The notes under the pieces were generated by a model. The model ran no database searches. It saw only the letters and a list, made by a program, of their open reading frames with translations, and was not told the DNA's origin. Below are positions 1-9,094 of a DNA stretch of 64,000 nt, piece by piece. The stretch's first letter is position 1. Each line of letters opens with the position of its first letter. This DNA comes from Acidobacteriota bacterium (GTDB taxonomy: Bacteria; Acidobacteriota; Blastocatellia; Pyrinomonadales; Pyrinomonadaceae): positions 22,414-86,413 of the forward strand of contig RFGC01000012.1 of assembly GCA_003697135.1 (NCBI GenBank), written 5' to 3'. A program made the translations under genes and the position numbers.

Positions 1-462
1 AAATTTCACTATTCTACGATGACGCTCAAATTGCTCGCTCAAGGCGAAAAATATCGCTCTTAGCACCAAAGGCAAAACTACTAAAGAGAAGACAATATGA
101 GTGATAAGCACGAAAAGGTAAAAATAACGAACGAATCCTTCCCGCTCGAATCTAGTCGGCGGATTTGAAAGATGATAAACAACGTAGCAAACCAAAAACA
201 AAGCCCCTAGAATAAACGACGCCGTCATTGAATATCGGTGAAGATCAACTTTTCCTTTTTTAATGAAAAACAAACCCGCAATCAAAAAAATTACTGTTAG
301 AGAATTTATCAAACCAATTGCATGAGGCAATGTTTTTGTCCACTCGCCAAAATAGAACTTATTCGGCATTGAAAGCAAAATAGCAACAACGATGGGAATA
401 CCGATAGAAACGGTGTTTATTAAAAGATTTGTCTTTTTATCCAAAGAAGCAGACTGTTGCAT
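1..462 (-). CDS. DUF420 membrane protein, C-terminus beyond window
   Basis: Reading the minus strand from ATG 462 gives an open frame to the window edge (154 codons, no stop), so the gene is partial. The protein starts MQQSASLDKKTN and shows at least four hydrophobic segments (near residues 15-30, 40-58, 72-92 and 110-135). It contains the charged connection KKGKVDLHRYSM and the segment CYVVYHLSNPPTRF, which fit the DUF420 family (YozB/CtaM-like). CtaM proteins are known to be needed for assembly or activity of aa3-type haem-copper oxidases. It lies 14 bases downstream of coxC on the same strand and follows ctaB, so it is probably the last visible gene of an oxidase assembly operon. The family call rests on motif recognition and context. 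Confidence 0.75.
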   Translation of the reverse strand, partial: MQQSASLDKKTNLLINTVSIGIPIVVAILLSMPNKFYFGEWTKTLPHAIGLINSLTVIFLIAGLFFIKKGKVDLHRYSMTASFILGALFLVCYVVYHLSNPPTRFEREGFVRYFYLFVLITHIVFSLVVLPLVLRAIFFALSEQFERHRRIVKF

Positions 463-476
463 AAATTCTCAGGGAA

Positions 477-1211
477 TCAACGGTAGAAAGCTAAAAGTAT
501 CAGCAAGACTATCCAAAGTCCGTCCATTGTATGCCAATACCAACTGGTAACAGTTGCCGAAGTTTGCCTTCTCAAAAGCTCTTCCTGATCTGATGTTTCG
601 TTCCATGATCGCAACACAAGGTAACCTAAACCGATTATGCCACCGATAACGTGAACAGCATGAACTATCGTCAGGATATAGAAAAGCCCTGCATAAGGAT
701 TGTTTTGAACGTAGACTCCAAGTTGCCAAAGCCTAAGCCAAACCATCAATTGAGAAGCAATAAAAGCTCCGCCTAAAACCACCGTAGCCGAAAGCCATTT
801 TCTTGCTTCTGCTTGCTTGTTCTGGTCGAGCTTTCGACGAGCAATCTCTATCGTGAAAGTGCTTGCTAGAATCAAAGCAGTGCTCACCCAAACTTGAAAA
901 GGCAAACTGAATGGCTTCCATTCGACAGTCTTGCTTGTTGCCAAAAATATGTAAGCACTCATTAACGCGCCGAAAGTCATTAGAACGACGACCAATAAAA
1001 ACCACATTCCGACGCGTAGCTTTCTAGGGCGGAATTGTTCAATCTCTTCAAAATGACTTCTATTGCTCGGATCGTCTCCGTCGTCACCGCCACCGCCACC
1101 ACGTCTTCCTCCTCTACCACCTGAACCACCATCAATGCTAGAAGAAAGCCTCTTTTTCTTCTTTTTTCCCTCTTCGATCCGTGTCTCGATCTGTCCTACT
1201 TTTATCTCCAT
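477..1211 (-). CDS. coxC: Cytochrome c oxidase subunit III
   Basis: A 244-residue haem-copper oxidase subunit III. It is a membrane subunit without metal centres that stabilises the proton-pumping oxidase. Five hydrophobic helices are visible (about residues 66-90, 105-122, 140-160, 174-200 and 229-243), with family motifs FYILTIVHAVHVIGG (177-191) and WYWHTMDGLWIVLL (224-237). This is the short five-helix form seen in many bacteria. An odd feature is the cytoplasmic N-terminus: a lysine run at 16-20 followed by a Gly/Arg/Asp-rich stretch at 28-47. It sits 4 bases after ctaB and 14 bases before the DUF420 gene, so translation is probably coupled in one operon. Subunits I and II are not in the window. 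Confidence 0.93.
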   Translation of the reverse strand: MEIKVGQIETRIEEGKKKKKRLSSSIDGGSGGRGGRRGGGGGDDGDDPSNRSHFEEIEQFRPRKLRVGMWFLLVVVLMTFGALMSAYIFLATSKTVEWKPFSLPFQVWVSTALILASTFTIEIARRKLDQNKQAEARKWLSATVVLGGAFIASQLMVWLRLWQLGVYVQNNPYAGLFYILTIVHAVHVIGGIIGLGYLVLRSWNETSDQEELLRRQTSATVTSWYWHTMDGLWIVLLILLAFYR

Positions 1212-1215
1212 AGAA

Positions 1216-2118
1216 CTAGAAACTCAAAGCCATTAGCGCAAAAATCACTGGTAGATAAATTACAGAAGCAACAAGCACCTTTCTTGCGCTTACGAATGAC
1301 TTTTCCTTAGCCATTAAAAATGCACAGTATAGAAAATAAGCACCTAGAGCTATTGCACTGAAAAGATAAACAATTCCACCTAAACCGATGAAAAACGGCA
1401 CAAGACTTACGATGAAAAGCAGTCCTGTAAAAATCATTACTTGACGAACTGTTAACTTTCCTTCTTTGTCAACGACGGGAAGCATTAAAATCCCAGCTCT
1501 TTCATATTCGTCACGATACATCCATGCAATAGCCAAGAAATGCGGAAACTGCCACAAAAGTATAATTGCAAATAAAAGCCATGCTTCGATTGAAATTTGA
1601 TTTGTGGCTGAAGTCCAGCCTATCAGTGGCGGCATCGCTCCAGGTATGGTTCCGATTGCAGTTGAAAGAGTCGTTTTGGTTTTAAGCGGTGTGTAAAGCA
1701 AAACATAACCTACAATCACCAATAAGCCCAAAAAGCCGGTCAGCGCATTTACCGAAGTAAAAAACAAAACTTCTGCCACAACACATAGAAAGAGGCCAAA
1801 AATCAGAGCTTCGACACTGCTAAGTCTTCCCGAAGGTAAAGGTCTGCCAGCCGTTCGCTTCATCAAAGCATCAGTTTTTCTTTCAAGAAACTGATTCAAT
1901 GACGCCACACCAAAGGCAAGTAAGGTAATTGCAAAGATTGACTTTGCAAAAAGCCACCAATCGAATGAAGACTTTGAACCCAGATAAAATCCAGCCGCCG
2001 CTGTTAAAACCAGCATAAATGCGATGCGTGGCTTTGTCAGTTCAAAATATGCAGTGAGTTTCCCTTTGAAGACTTCAGCCTTTGTCTGAATGCTTTCAGA
2101 CTTCTGAATTTCCGTCAC
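1216..2118 (-). CDS. ctaB: Protoheme IX farnesyltransferase (haem O synthase)
   Basis: UbiA-superfamily prenyltransferase that transfers a farnesyl group to protohaem, giving haem O, the first step to haem A for cytochrome oxidase. The signature NQFLERKTDALMKRTAGRPL carries the Asp-rich prenyl-diphosphate site, and YTPLKTKT is the second conserved loop. About eight to nine hydrophobic helices fill the rest. The start is uncertain. The longest frame opens at TTG 2163; an AAAGGAG (2128-2134) lies directly against ATG 2127 but 9 bases before GTG 2118, so GTG 2118 is preferred here (300 residues). It precedes coxC in the same operon. CtaA, the next enzyme, is not visible. Confidence 0.93.
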   Translation of the reverse strand: MTEIQKSESIQTKAEVFKGKLTAYFELTKPRIAFMLVLTAAAGFYLGSKSSFDWWLFAKSIFAITLLAFGVASLNQFLERKTDALMKRTAGRPLPSGRLSSVEALIFGLFLCVVAEVLFFTSVNALTGFLGLLVIVGYVLLYTPLKTKTTLSTAIGTIPGAMPPLIGWTSATNQISIEAWLLFAIILLWQFPHFLAIAWMYRDEYERAGILMLPVVDKEGKLTVRQVMIFTGLLFIVSLVPFFIGLGGIVYLFSAIALGAYFLYCAFLMAKEKSFVSARKVLVASVIYLPVIFALMALSF

Positions 2119-2295
2119 TATCTCCATCTCCTTTAGAATATCTTCATTTTGCCGAATGTTCAAATGCCCTAAAATTCAGATTTGCTCTTTTAAGTTTTTA
2201 GGATTTTTAATCTGTATTAGGCGCACAAAGAATCTCAAAAACACCTTTGTAAACTGGAAGATTCCAGCTCCAAAATAGTAGCGCCGTTTTATTAC

Positions 2296-3207
2296 TCAAG
2301 AATTTTCGGCTTGCTGGCGTGCGTGATAGGAACTTCGGGTCAGCGGTGACGATTCCACATGCTTGAACCCCAAACTCATGCCAATTTTTTTCCATTCTGC
2401 GAATTCTTCGGGCGTGACATATCTTTCAACAGGCAATCTTCTTTCGTAAGGCTGAAGATACTGTCCAATTGTCATGATGTCACAGTTAACTTTGCGCAAG
2501 TCTTTCATCAATTCCACCACTTCATCGAAGGTTTCACCAAGCCCGACCATAATTCCGCTTTTCGTTAGCATCGAAGGCCGAAACTTATCACGCCACTTTG
2601 CGGCGCGCTCTAGCAGAGTCAATGATTGCTGATAGTTCGCATCAGGTCGAACGCGCCTATAGAGCCTAGCTATTGTTTCCATGTTATGATTGAGAACGTC
2701 AGGTAACGCTTCCAAAACTGTCATTAGCGCATTCTCATCACCGTTGAAATCCGGAATCAAAACCTCAATTTTGCAATTCGGATTTAATTCTCGAACTTTT
2801 CTGATTGTTTCAGCCCAGTGAGCCGCTCCTCCGTCAGGCAAATCATCGCGGTTAACCGAAGTTATTACGGCGTGTGCTAGATTCAAATGTCTTACGGCTT
2901 GAGCTACATGCAGTGGTTCTTCTGGATCAAGCGGCTGGGGCTTACCTTTTTTAACGGCACAAAATCCGCAGTGTCGAGTGCAGGTATCGCCTCCGAGCAT
3001 GAAAGTTGCCGTCCGATCACTCCAGCACTCAAAAATGTTCGGACATTTTGCTTCCTGGCAAACTGTATGTAGTTTTAAGCCCTTTATCAAATTCAAAACT
3101 TCATTCTGAGTAGCTGGATTCCCAAGCCTGATTTTTAGCCACTCTGGTTTTGGCAGTCGTTCTTTCTTTTTGCTTATAAACCGCTCAATCAAAACCTTTT
3201 CTTCCAT
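2296..3207 (-). CDS. lipA: Lipoyl synthase
   Basis: Radical SAM enzyme that inserts two sulfurs into octanoyl-lipoyl domains of 2-oxoacid dehydrogenases and GcvH. Both iron-sulfur clusters are represented: the auxiliary-cluster cysteines C50, C55 and C61 (CQEAKCPNIFEC) and the radical SAM triad C76, C80, C83 (CTRHCGFC). The C-terminal RSSYHA motif supplies the conserved serine ligand. Length (303 residues) is normal for the family. ATG 3207 has AAGGGG upstream at good spacing. It is separated by 132 bases from ctaB downstream and follows kdsA; lipB is not adjacent. Confidence 0.97.
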   Translation of the reverse strand: MEEKVLIERFISKKKERLPKPEWLKIRLGNPATQNEVLNLIKGLKLHTVCQEAKCPNIFECWSDRTATFMLGGDTCTRHCGFCAVKKGKPQPLDPEEPLHVAQAVRHLNLAHAVITSVNRDDLPDGGAAHWAETIRKVRELNPNCKIEVLIPDFNGDENALMTVLEALPDVLNHNMETIARLYRRVRPDANYQQSLTLLERAAKWRDKFRPSMLTKSGIMVGLGETFDEVVELMKDLRKVNCDIMTIGQYLQPYERRLPVERYVTPEEFAEWKKIGMSLGFKHVESSPLTRSSYHARQQAENS

Positions 3208-3243
3208 TTTGCGAATCCCCTTGAAATTAAATTCTAGCAGTTT

Positions 3244-4086
3244 TCAAGCAGAAACTTCCCTTGGCGCTTCCTCAAACGATTTGACAGTATCTTGAATTTT
3301 CTTCAACTGCCTCAAAAGATTTTCCAAGCGATTCAAAGGAAGTTGATTAGGTCCGTCGGAAGGAGCTTTTGCAGGATTGTTGTGAACCTCCATAAAAACA
3401 CCATCAATGCCGCAAGCCACACCAGCACGTGCCAGATACTCTATGTATTCGGACTGCCCGCCAGTAGCTTTTCCGAGTCCTCCGGGAAGTTGCAGCGAAT
3501 GAGTTACATCGAAGATAACGGGCACGCCGAAAGAACGCATTATCGGAAAAGCACGAAAATCAACTACCAAATTGTTATACCCAAAACTTGCGCCTCTCTC
3601 GGTTAGGATTATCTTTTCAGCCCCCGCCTTTTGTAATTTTTCAACAACGTTTTTTGCGTCCCAAGGTGCTAAAAATTGTCCCTTCTTGACGTTCACGGGC
3701 TTTCCTGTTCTCGCAGATTCAACCAAAAGGTCTGTTTGCCTGCACAAAAAGGCCGGAATTTGTATTATGTCAACTACTTCAGCAACTTTTTCAACCTGCC
3801 ACGTCTCGTGAACGTCCGTTGTTACTGGAATATTTAACTCCTTTTTCACAGTGGTTAAGACTTCTAATCCAAAGTCCATTCCGTATCCACGGAAACTTTC
3901 AATCGAACTTCTATTTGCCTTGTCAAAGGAAGATTTATAGACAAAGCCAACTCCCACGCGCTCACAAATCTCCTTGATTGACTTAGCCATGAAAAGCGCA
4001 TGTTCCAAACTCTCGATAACGCAAGGTCCCAAAATGAAAGCTAAACCGCCGCCACCAAAAGCTATATTTCCGACTTTGAAAAACAT
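3244..4086 (-). CDS. kdsA: 3-deoxy-D-manno-octulosonate 8-phosphate synthase
   Basis: Condenses phosphoenolpyruvate and arabinose 5-phosphate to Kdo-8-phosphate, the precursor of the Kdo sugars joining lipid A to core, so the organism makes LPS. The 280-residue protein shows LGPCVIES at 19-26, FDKANRSS (substrate binding), TDVHE, DVTHSLQ and MEVHNNP. Cys22 in GPCVIES is the residue that distinguishes the metal-dependent KdsA class (as in Aquifex) from the Asn-bearing metal-independent class of E. coli. The other ligands expected for the metal, the His of DVTH, the Glu of MEVH and the Asp of PSDGP, are also present. The class assignment follows from this residue and is inference. It lies 36 bases upstream of lipA. 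Confidence 0.95.
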   Translation of the reverse strand: MFFKVGNIAFGGGGLAFILGPCVIESLEHALFMAKSIKEICERVGVGFVYKSSFDKANRSSIESFRGYGMDFGLEVLTTVKKELNIPVTTDVHETWQVEKVAEVVDIIQIPAFLCRQTDLLVESARTGKPVNVKKGQFLAPWDAKNVVEKLQKAGAEKIILTERGASFGYNNLVVDFRAFPIMRSFGVPVIFDVTHSLQLPGGLGKATGGQSEYIEYLARAGVACGIDGVFMEVHNNPAKAPSDGPNQLPLNRLENLLRQLKKIQDTVKSFEEAPREVSA

Positions 4087-4139
4087 AATTAAATTTTAAC
4101 GCTTAAGCGGAAGGTTTTGAAACCGTTAATTTCTTCAAG

Positions 4140-6509
4140 TTACAGAGTTGGGATTTTATCGTCAACATTCAAACAAATATGGAATGTTAATTGTTCGTCT
4201 GTAGCGTCAACTTCAACTGTGCTGGAAGGCATTATTTCGCCGCGCAGCAGCGCTTCCGAAAGCTCGTCTTCGATGTATTTCTGCAAAGCACGCTTCAAAG
4301 GTCTTGCACCCAGTTTCCTATCAAGACAAGTCTTATCAATAAGCCATTTCTTGGCTTTATCAGTAAGCCTAACCTCAAGTGCTCGATTTGCAAGCATCTC
4401 GTTTAGCCTTCTTACTTGCAAATCTATTATTTGGAATAAATCTTCTTCGGTAAGCTGATCGAAAATTATTATCTCGTCCAGACGATTAAGGAATTCTGGA
4501 GCAAAAACTTGTTTAACTGCCGACATTACTTCATTCTCTATTTTCTCCCGGGAAATTTTTTCATTGCCTTTGAAGCCTACTGCTGAGCCTTTCTGAATGA
4601 ACCTTGCACCAATGTTAGAAGTCAAAATAAAGATTGCATTCTTGCAGTCAACTGTGTTTCCCTGCGAGTCTGTTAGAATTCCATCGTCGAACACTTGTAG
4701 CAAAATGTTGAAAACGTCAGGGTGAGCCTTTTCAATTTCGTCTAAAAGCACGACTGAATAAGGCTGTCGGCGAAGTTTTTCCGTTAATTGCCCACCTTCT
4801 TCATAGCCAACGTAACCCGGCGGCGAGCCGATTAACTTCGCTACCGAATGGCGCTCCATGAACTCCGACATATCGAACCTAATCAAAGCCTTCTCTGAAC
4901 CGAACAAAAATTCAGCTAAAACACGCGCAACTTCCGTTTTTCCTACTCCCGTCGGGCCTAAGAACAAGAAGCTTCCTATCGGCTTATTGGGTGTTTTTAA
5001 GCCAGCACGAGAACGTCGAATTGCACGTGCCAAAGCCGAAATAGCCGCTCTTTGCGAGATTATCCTTCGATGAAGTTCCTCTTCTATTTTCAGCAACTTC
5101 TGAGCCTCGTTCTGCTTTACAGCTTGAACGGGTATGCCCGTCTGCCTTGCTACGACAGCCTCAATGTCTTCTTTTGTGACCTCAACTGTGAAAAATGAAC
5201 TCCCCAAATCCTGTAACTCTAAAGCGAGCAATTTATCTTCACTGCTGGCGCTGCTGCGTTTCCAAATTTCAACTGTTTCTCGCCATGACGGCTCTGCTTC
5301 AGCTTGATGATGTAGTTTCGCTCTTGATCCTGCTTCGTCTAAAACGTCTATAGCCTTGTCAGGCAAAAAACGATCCGTTATGTAGCGATTCGATAAATAA
5401 ACTGCCGCCTCTAAAGCTTCTCTTGAATATCTTATCTGATGAAACGCCTCATAACGTTCGACTAAACCTTCGAGAATTCTCAAAGTCTCTTCTTCTGTAG
5501 GCGGAAGAACCTTTATTGCTTGAAATCTTCGCTCCAAAGCCCTGTCTTTCGCAATCGTCTTGCGAAACTCTGATGGAGTCGTTGCACCAATGCACTGGAT
5601 TTCGCCTCGCGAAAGTGCAGGTTTCAAGATATTCGCCGCATCAAGCGATCCTTCAGCCGAACCCGCACCAACCAATGTATGAAGTTCATCAATGAAAATG
5701 ATGTTGCGCCTATCTTCTTTGAGTTCCTTCATTATAAGCTTCAAACGCTCTTCAAACTGCCCGCGATATTTCGTGCCTGCAATCACTAAAGACAAATCTA
5801 AAGCCAAAATATGCTTGTTTTCTAAGAATGATGGCACTTTCCCTTCAACAATCCTTTGTGCTAAACCTTCGACTATCGCTGTTTTACCAACCCCGGCTTC
5901 ACCTATCAAAACAGGATTATTCTTCGTTCTACGACACAGAATTTCAATGAGTCTTTCTAATTCTTCTTCTCGCCCTATTAGCGGATCGAGTTTTCCTTCG
6001 ATGGCTTCTTGTGTTAAGTCCCGCGTGTATTCGTAAAGCGCCGAGCCTTCTTTTCTGGATTCGTTCAAGAAATTTTGGTAGTTCGTATTTCTCATTATTA
6101 TCGCTCGGACGTTTTGAAGTCTTACGCCTTGCTCATAAAGCACCTCTGCGGCAATTGAATTTTCTTCATGTAAAATTCCTAAAAGCAAGTGCTCGGTGTT
6201 AATCACCTTACTGTGCAGTTTTTGGCTCTCTTCGCTTGCATAAGATAAAACTCTTTTCGTTTCGGGAGAAAGGCGAATCTCAGTTGATTGAGGCATTCGT
6301 TCTCTCAAAACAATTCGGCTTTCTATTTCTCGGCGTATTGTATCAATCGAACATTGATGAGGGAAAAAACGCGTTGCAATTGATTTATCCTCACGCATCA
6401 ACCCAAGCAAAATGTGTTCGGGAGCAATGAATCGTGAGCCATACTGAAGCGCTTCATAGCGAGCAAAAAATATCACCCTCCTTGCCTTTTCGGTGTAACG
6501 CTCAAACAT
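4140..6509 (-). CDS. clpC: ClpC-type AAA+ protease ATPase
   Basis: Hexameric unfoldase that feeds proteins to ClpP. The double Clp_N repeat (about 1-150) is followed by AAA-1 with Walker A GEAGVGKT (203-210) and Walker B IIFIDE, and AAA-2 with Walker A GPTGVGKT (518-525) and LLDEIEKAH. A VGF tripeptide at 644-646 sits in the loop that docks on ClpP, which separates it from ClpB and ClpV. At 789 residues it is a little short: the middle region between the AAA domains (about 398-442) is only some 45 residues and I see no UVR-like motif there, where ClpC normally has a coiled-coil adaptor/oligomer-control domain. A single gene upstream of kdsA with a 53-base gap. Confidence 0.9.
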   Translation of the reverse strand: MFERYTEKARRVIFFARYEALQYGSRFIAPEHILLGLMREDKSIATRFFPHQCSIDTIRREIESRIVLRERMPQSTEIRLSPETKRVLSYASEESQKLHSKVINTEHLLLGILHEENSIAAEVLYEQGVRLQNVRAIIMRNTNYQNFLNESRKEGSALYEYTRDLTQEAIEGKLDPLIGREEELERLIEILCRRTKNNPVLIGEAGVGKTAIVEGLAQRIVEGKVPSFLENKHILALDLSLVIAGTKYRGQFEERLKLIMKELKEDRRNIIFIDELHTLVGAGSAEGSLDAANILKPALSRGEIQCIGATTPSEFRKTIAKDRALERRFQAIKVLPPTEEETLRILEGLVERYEAFHQIRYSREALEAAVYLSNRYITDRFLPDKAIDVLDEAGSRAKLHHQAEAEPSWRETVEIWKRSSASSEDKLLALELQDLGSSFFTVEVTKEDIEAVVARQTGIPVQAVKQNEAQKLLKIEEELHRRIISQRAAISALARAIRRSRAGLKTPNKPIGSFLFLGPTGVGKTEVARVLAEFLFGSEKALIRFDMSEFMERHSVAKLIGSPPGYVGYEEGGQLTEKLRRQPYSVVLLDEIEKAHPDVFNILLQVFDDGILTDSQGNTVDCKNAIFILTSNIGARFIQKGSAVGFKGNEKISREKIENEVMSAVKQVFAPEFLNRLDEIIIFDQLTEEDLFQIIDLQVRRLNEMLANRALEVRLTDKAKKWLIDKTCLDRKLGARPLKRALQKYIEDELSEALLRGEIMPSSTVEVDATDEQLTFHICLNVDDKIPTL

Positions 6510-6719
6510 AAATTCTCAACACCCAAGCTGAATTGATTATAGATTATTCAGCACATTTATTCCAGCTTTTTTCGCTTTCCAAAAAGCCATCTAAGCAAAA
6601 AACCTGACACAATCACCCGAAAAAACTCAACAGTTTGTCTCTCACAAGTGAAAACCTTTTTCGACTTGTTAAATCCGGCTACGCAAGCAGTGGACTATTT
6701 TTTCAAGCGCCTTGTGTAG

Positions 6720-8021
6720 TCAATTCATCTCTTTGACAACTATGGTGCCCGCAACTAAATCATGCATTGTCCGTCGCTCACGATTGAATAGAGCAGGCAA
6801 GAATCCCAAACCCAAAGTCAACAAAGACAAAAGATAAACAATCGTATTCACCGCCGCTTGATGAAGCGTAGGATAATCATTCTCCTCGACATCAATTATC
6901 TCAAGCGAAAAAATCTTCATGCCCAAAGTCTGTCCGAAGAAAGTAATACAAGTTGTTAGATAAACAAACATTACGATTGCCATCGTGGTCAAAAATGCAA
7001 ATAAAGCCTCTACCGAGAAGAAAGTTTTACCCAGAATCACGAAAGGCAAAAGCAAAATGAAACTCAAAAAAACACCCACAATAAGGTCGAAAAGTCCAGC
7101 ACCAAAACGATGGGAAATCGGAGCATAGTCTTCAACCCAATTCTCCAAAGATTCACTTTCGCTTTTTGCCACCTCGTCAAACGTGCCTTCCCTTACCAAC
7201 CTATTCCGATCGCCTTCATTTGTTTCGGCAGAAAACTTGGCTTCTTGAGCCAAAAATTCAGGCAAAGGTGTCAACTTCGTGGTTTCAAACTTTCTTGACT
7301 CTTCTTTGCTTTCAACTATTGGAAAGGTTTTTACTTCTAGTTTTCTGGAAGGTTTTTCCTCTGCATTTTTGAGAATTTCTTCAGTCTTAAAGCTTTGAAT
7401 TTTAGTCTTGAATGCATCGGCTTTAGTGCTTGAGACATTTCCTTTCGAGATATGATTTGAGCTTGGCTCCGAGAGATGGCTAAATTTCAGGCGTGATTCC
7501 TCGATGCGACGCAAAGCTTTTTCAAGAACCTCATTCTTTTTCGCTTCAGCTCTAATTTCTTTGCTGGAAACCTCCTTGTTTGATTCAGAAACCTTAAGAG
7601 AAAGGCTTTGACTTTGCAAGCCGACATTTTGCTGTTCGAGCCGCCGCCTCACAGCATTCTGCAAACGTAGCTTCCATTCAGGCACAGCCGCAGCTTTGTT
7701 TTGGAATTCAACCAGAGTCGGATCGGTCGTCTTCGCATTAACTTCAGCAGTTTTAGGCTTTCGGAGATCGACTTCGTTTTTGATTTTCGATTTCAAATCG
7801 CTAGGTTCATACCTTGCAAAGGCTTTTTTAGCTTCCTCATTCGGCTCCTTCTTGACCCTTGAAGGATTCAAACCCAAATCTTTCGATATTTTTTCTGCCT
7901 TCGGAATCGGCACGATCTTCGATGCCAGCTCTTCACGAACGGAATCCCCTATCATCGTGCCACAACTTGGACAGACAGAAAGCGTTACAGGCAACTCTCT
8001 CTTGCATCCGGGGCAATTCAT
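6720..8021 (-). CDS. Zinc-ribbon RDD-family membrane protein
   Basis: The product begins with a zinc ribbon (C3, C6, C17, C20), continues through about 270 residues of charged, Lys/Glu/Ser-rich low-complexity linker, and ends in an RDD domain of about 130 residues with three to four membrane helices. The RDD signature is visible as RFGAGLFDLIVG, FGQTLGMKIFSLEI and RRTMHDLVAGTIVV. RDD proteins are generally of unknown function; some are proposed ion antiporters. The ribbon plus long linker suggests a cytoplasmic regulatory or scaffolding tail, which is inference. ATG 8021 was chosen over TTG 8030 because it places the ribbon directly at the N-terminus. No SD is strong. Confidence 0.8.
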   Translation of the reverse strand: MNCPGCKRELPVTLSVCPSCGTMIGDSVREELASKIVPIPKAEKISKDLGLNPSRVKKEPNEEAKKAFARYEPSDLKSKIKNEVDLRKPKTAEVNAKTTDPTLVEFQNKAAAVPEWKLRLQNAVRRRLEQQNVGLQSQSLSLKVSESNKEVSSKEIRAEAKKNEVLEKALRRIEESRLKFSHLSEPSSNHISKGNVSSTKADAFKTKIQSFKTEEILKNAEEKPSRKLEVKTFPIVESKEESRKFETTKLTPLPEFLAQEAKFSAETNEGDRNRLVREGTFDEVAKSESESLENWVEDYAPISHRFGAGLFDLIVGVFLSFILLLPFVILGKTFFSVEALFAFLTTMAIVMFVYLTTCITFFGQTLGMKIFSLEIIDVEENDYPTLHQAAVNTIVYLLSLLTLGLGFLPALFNRERRTMHDLVAGTIVVKEMN

Positions 8022-8090
8022 GGCTCTCAAACCTACGAAATACTTAATCCTGCCGTTTAGAATATCAGAAATTAGTTTAAGAAATCAATA

Positions 8091-8750
8091 CTAACTTACT
8101 GAAAAATCAGAAGAAGTTTCGCTTTTCTCAAAGATTTTATCCTTTTCTTCTGAATGCTTTTCCTCTTCTGAAGCTCGATTTGAGTCAGGCATGACTTGTG
8201 AAGGAACGCCATTGCGTTCGCTTGAGCTGTCTTTACGGATCAAGTCAACTATTTCGCCTAAATCTATGAAGTAATCTGCCGCATCTATGAGACGTGGAGC
8301 AGTGTTTGAGCGAAAACCTGCAACCTCAACTCTACAACCTTTGTAAGCCACTGCATTAACTGCATAAACGAAGTCTTCATCTCCCGAAACCAAAACCGCT
8401 GTATCGTATTTGCCCGCTAGGTTAACCATATCAACAGCGATTTCAACGTCTAAATTTGCCTTGCGAGTCCCGTCATAAAAGGTTTTCAATTCTTTTTGAA
8501 CTACTCTAAAGCCATTTCGACTCATCCAAAGCAGAAATCCCTGCTGGCGTTCTGCTCCTGCATCAACTCCTGTGTAAAAAAATGCTCGAAGTAGCCTGCC
8601 GTTCCCAAGCAGAACTCTTAAGAGTTTGTTGTAGTCAATATCAACATTGTGGAATCTTGCCGCATGAAAAAGATTGTTGCCGTCAATGAAAATCGCTATT
8701 TTGCCGCGATCTCCAAAATCCCAAGATATACCGTTTTCTGATATTTTCAT
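8091..8750 (-). CDS. NYN-domain (PIN-like) putative ribonuclease
   Basis: A 219-residue protein of the NYN/LabA-like (DUF88) group, a PIN-fold family with predicted metal-dependent RNase activity. Conserved acidic residues are visible in IFIDGNNLFH (D23), DVEIAVDMVN and LVSGDEDFVYAV, matching the expected active-site set. The last 45 residues are Ser/Glu-rich and probably disordered. The start is well supported by AAAGGAGGT about 9 bases upstream of ATG 8750, the strongest SD in this part of the window. The gene lies 69 bases upstream of the RDD protein gene and may be co-transcribed with it. The RNA target is unknown. Confidence 0.85.
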   Translation of the reverse strand: MKISENGISWDFGDRGKIAIFIDGNNLFHAARFHNVDIDYNKLLRVLLGNGRLLRAFFYTGVDAGAERQQGFLLWMSRNGFRVVQKELKTFYDGTRKANLDVEIAVDMVNLAGKYDTAVLVSGDEDFVYAVNAVAYKGCRVEVAGFRSNTAPRLIDAADYFIDLGEIVDLIRKDSSSERNGVPSQVMPDSNRASEEEKHSEEKDKIFEKSETSSDFSVS

Positions 8751-9094
8751 TCAAAAATACCTCCTTTCTGCTTAATGCACTTTCCTGTCAGTTATTCACT
8801 TGACTCGGGCAAAATTCAGAAAGACATTTATAGTTTTCTACTTTTTTTGCAAGCGGTCAAGGTCGTTTACTTAAAAATCAGGATCAGAGACTCATAAAAT
8901 CAAGTCAGACGAGCGTCCAAAACTAAAATCATCAAGAAGGTAAATACTATTACTCTCGGATCTTTGAGATGAGATAATCTTTTGTCGAGCTATAACCTTG
9001 CCGTTACAAACCTGCTTTCAAGAAACTTGGTCATTGAAGCTTCTAAACTCGCTCCTTACATGCTGAGGAACGTTCCATAGCCCTAGACAAGGAA
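8751..9094. other. Intergenic stretch, no gene recognised
   Basis: About 340 AT-rich bases between the NYN gene and the methyltransferase gene, both on the minus strand. It must contain the promoter of the NYN gene. I find no convincing -35/-10 pair, hairpin with a T-run, tRNA or coding frame. Confidence 0.5.
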
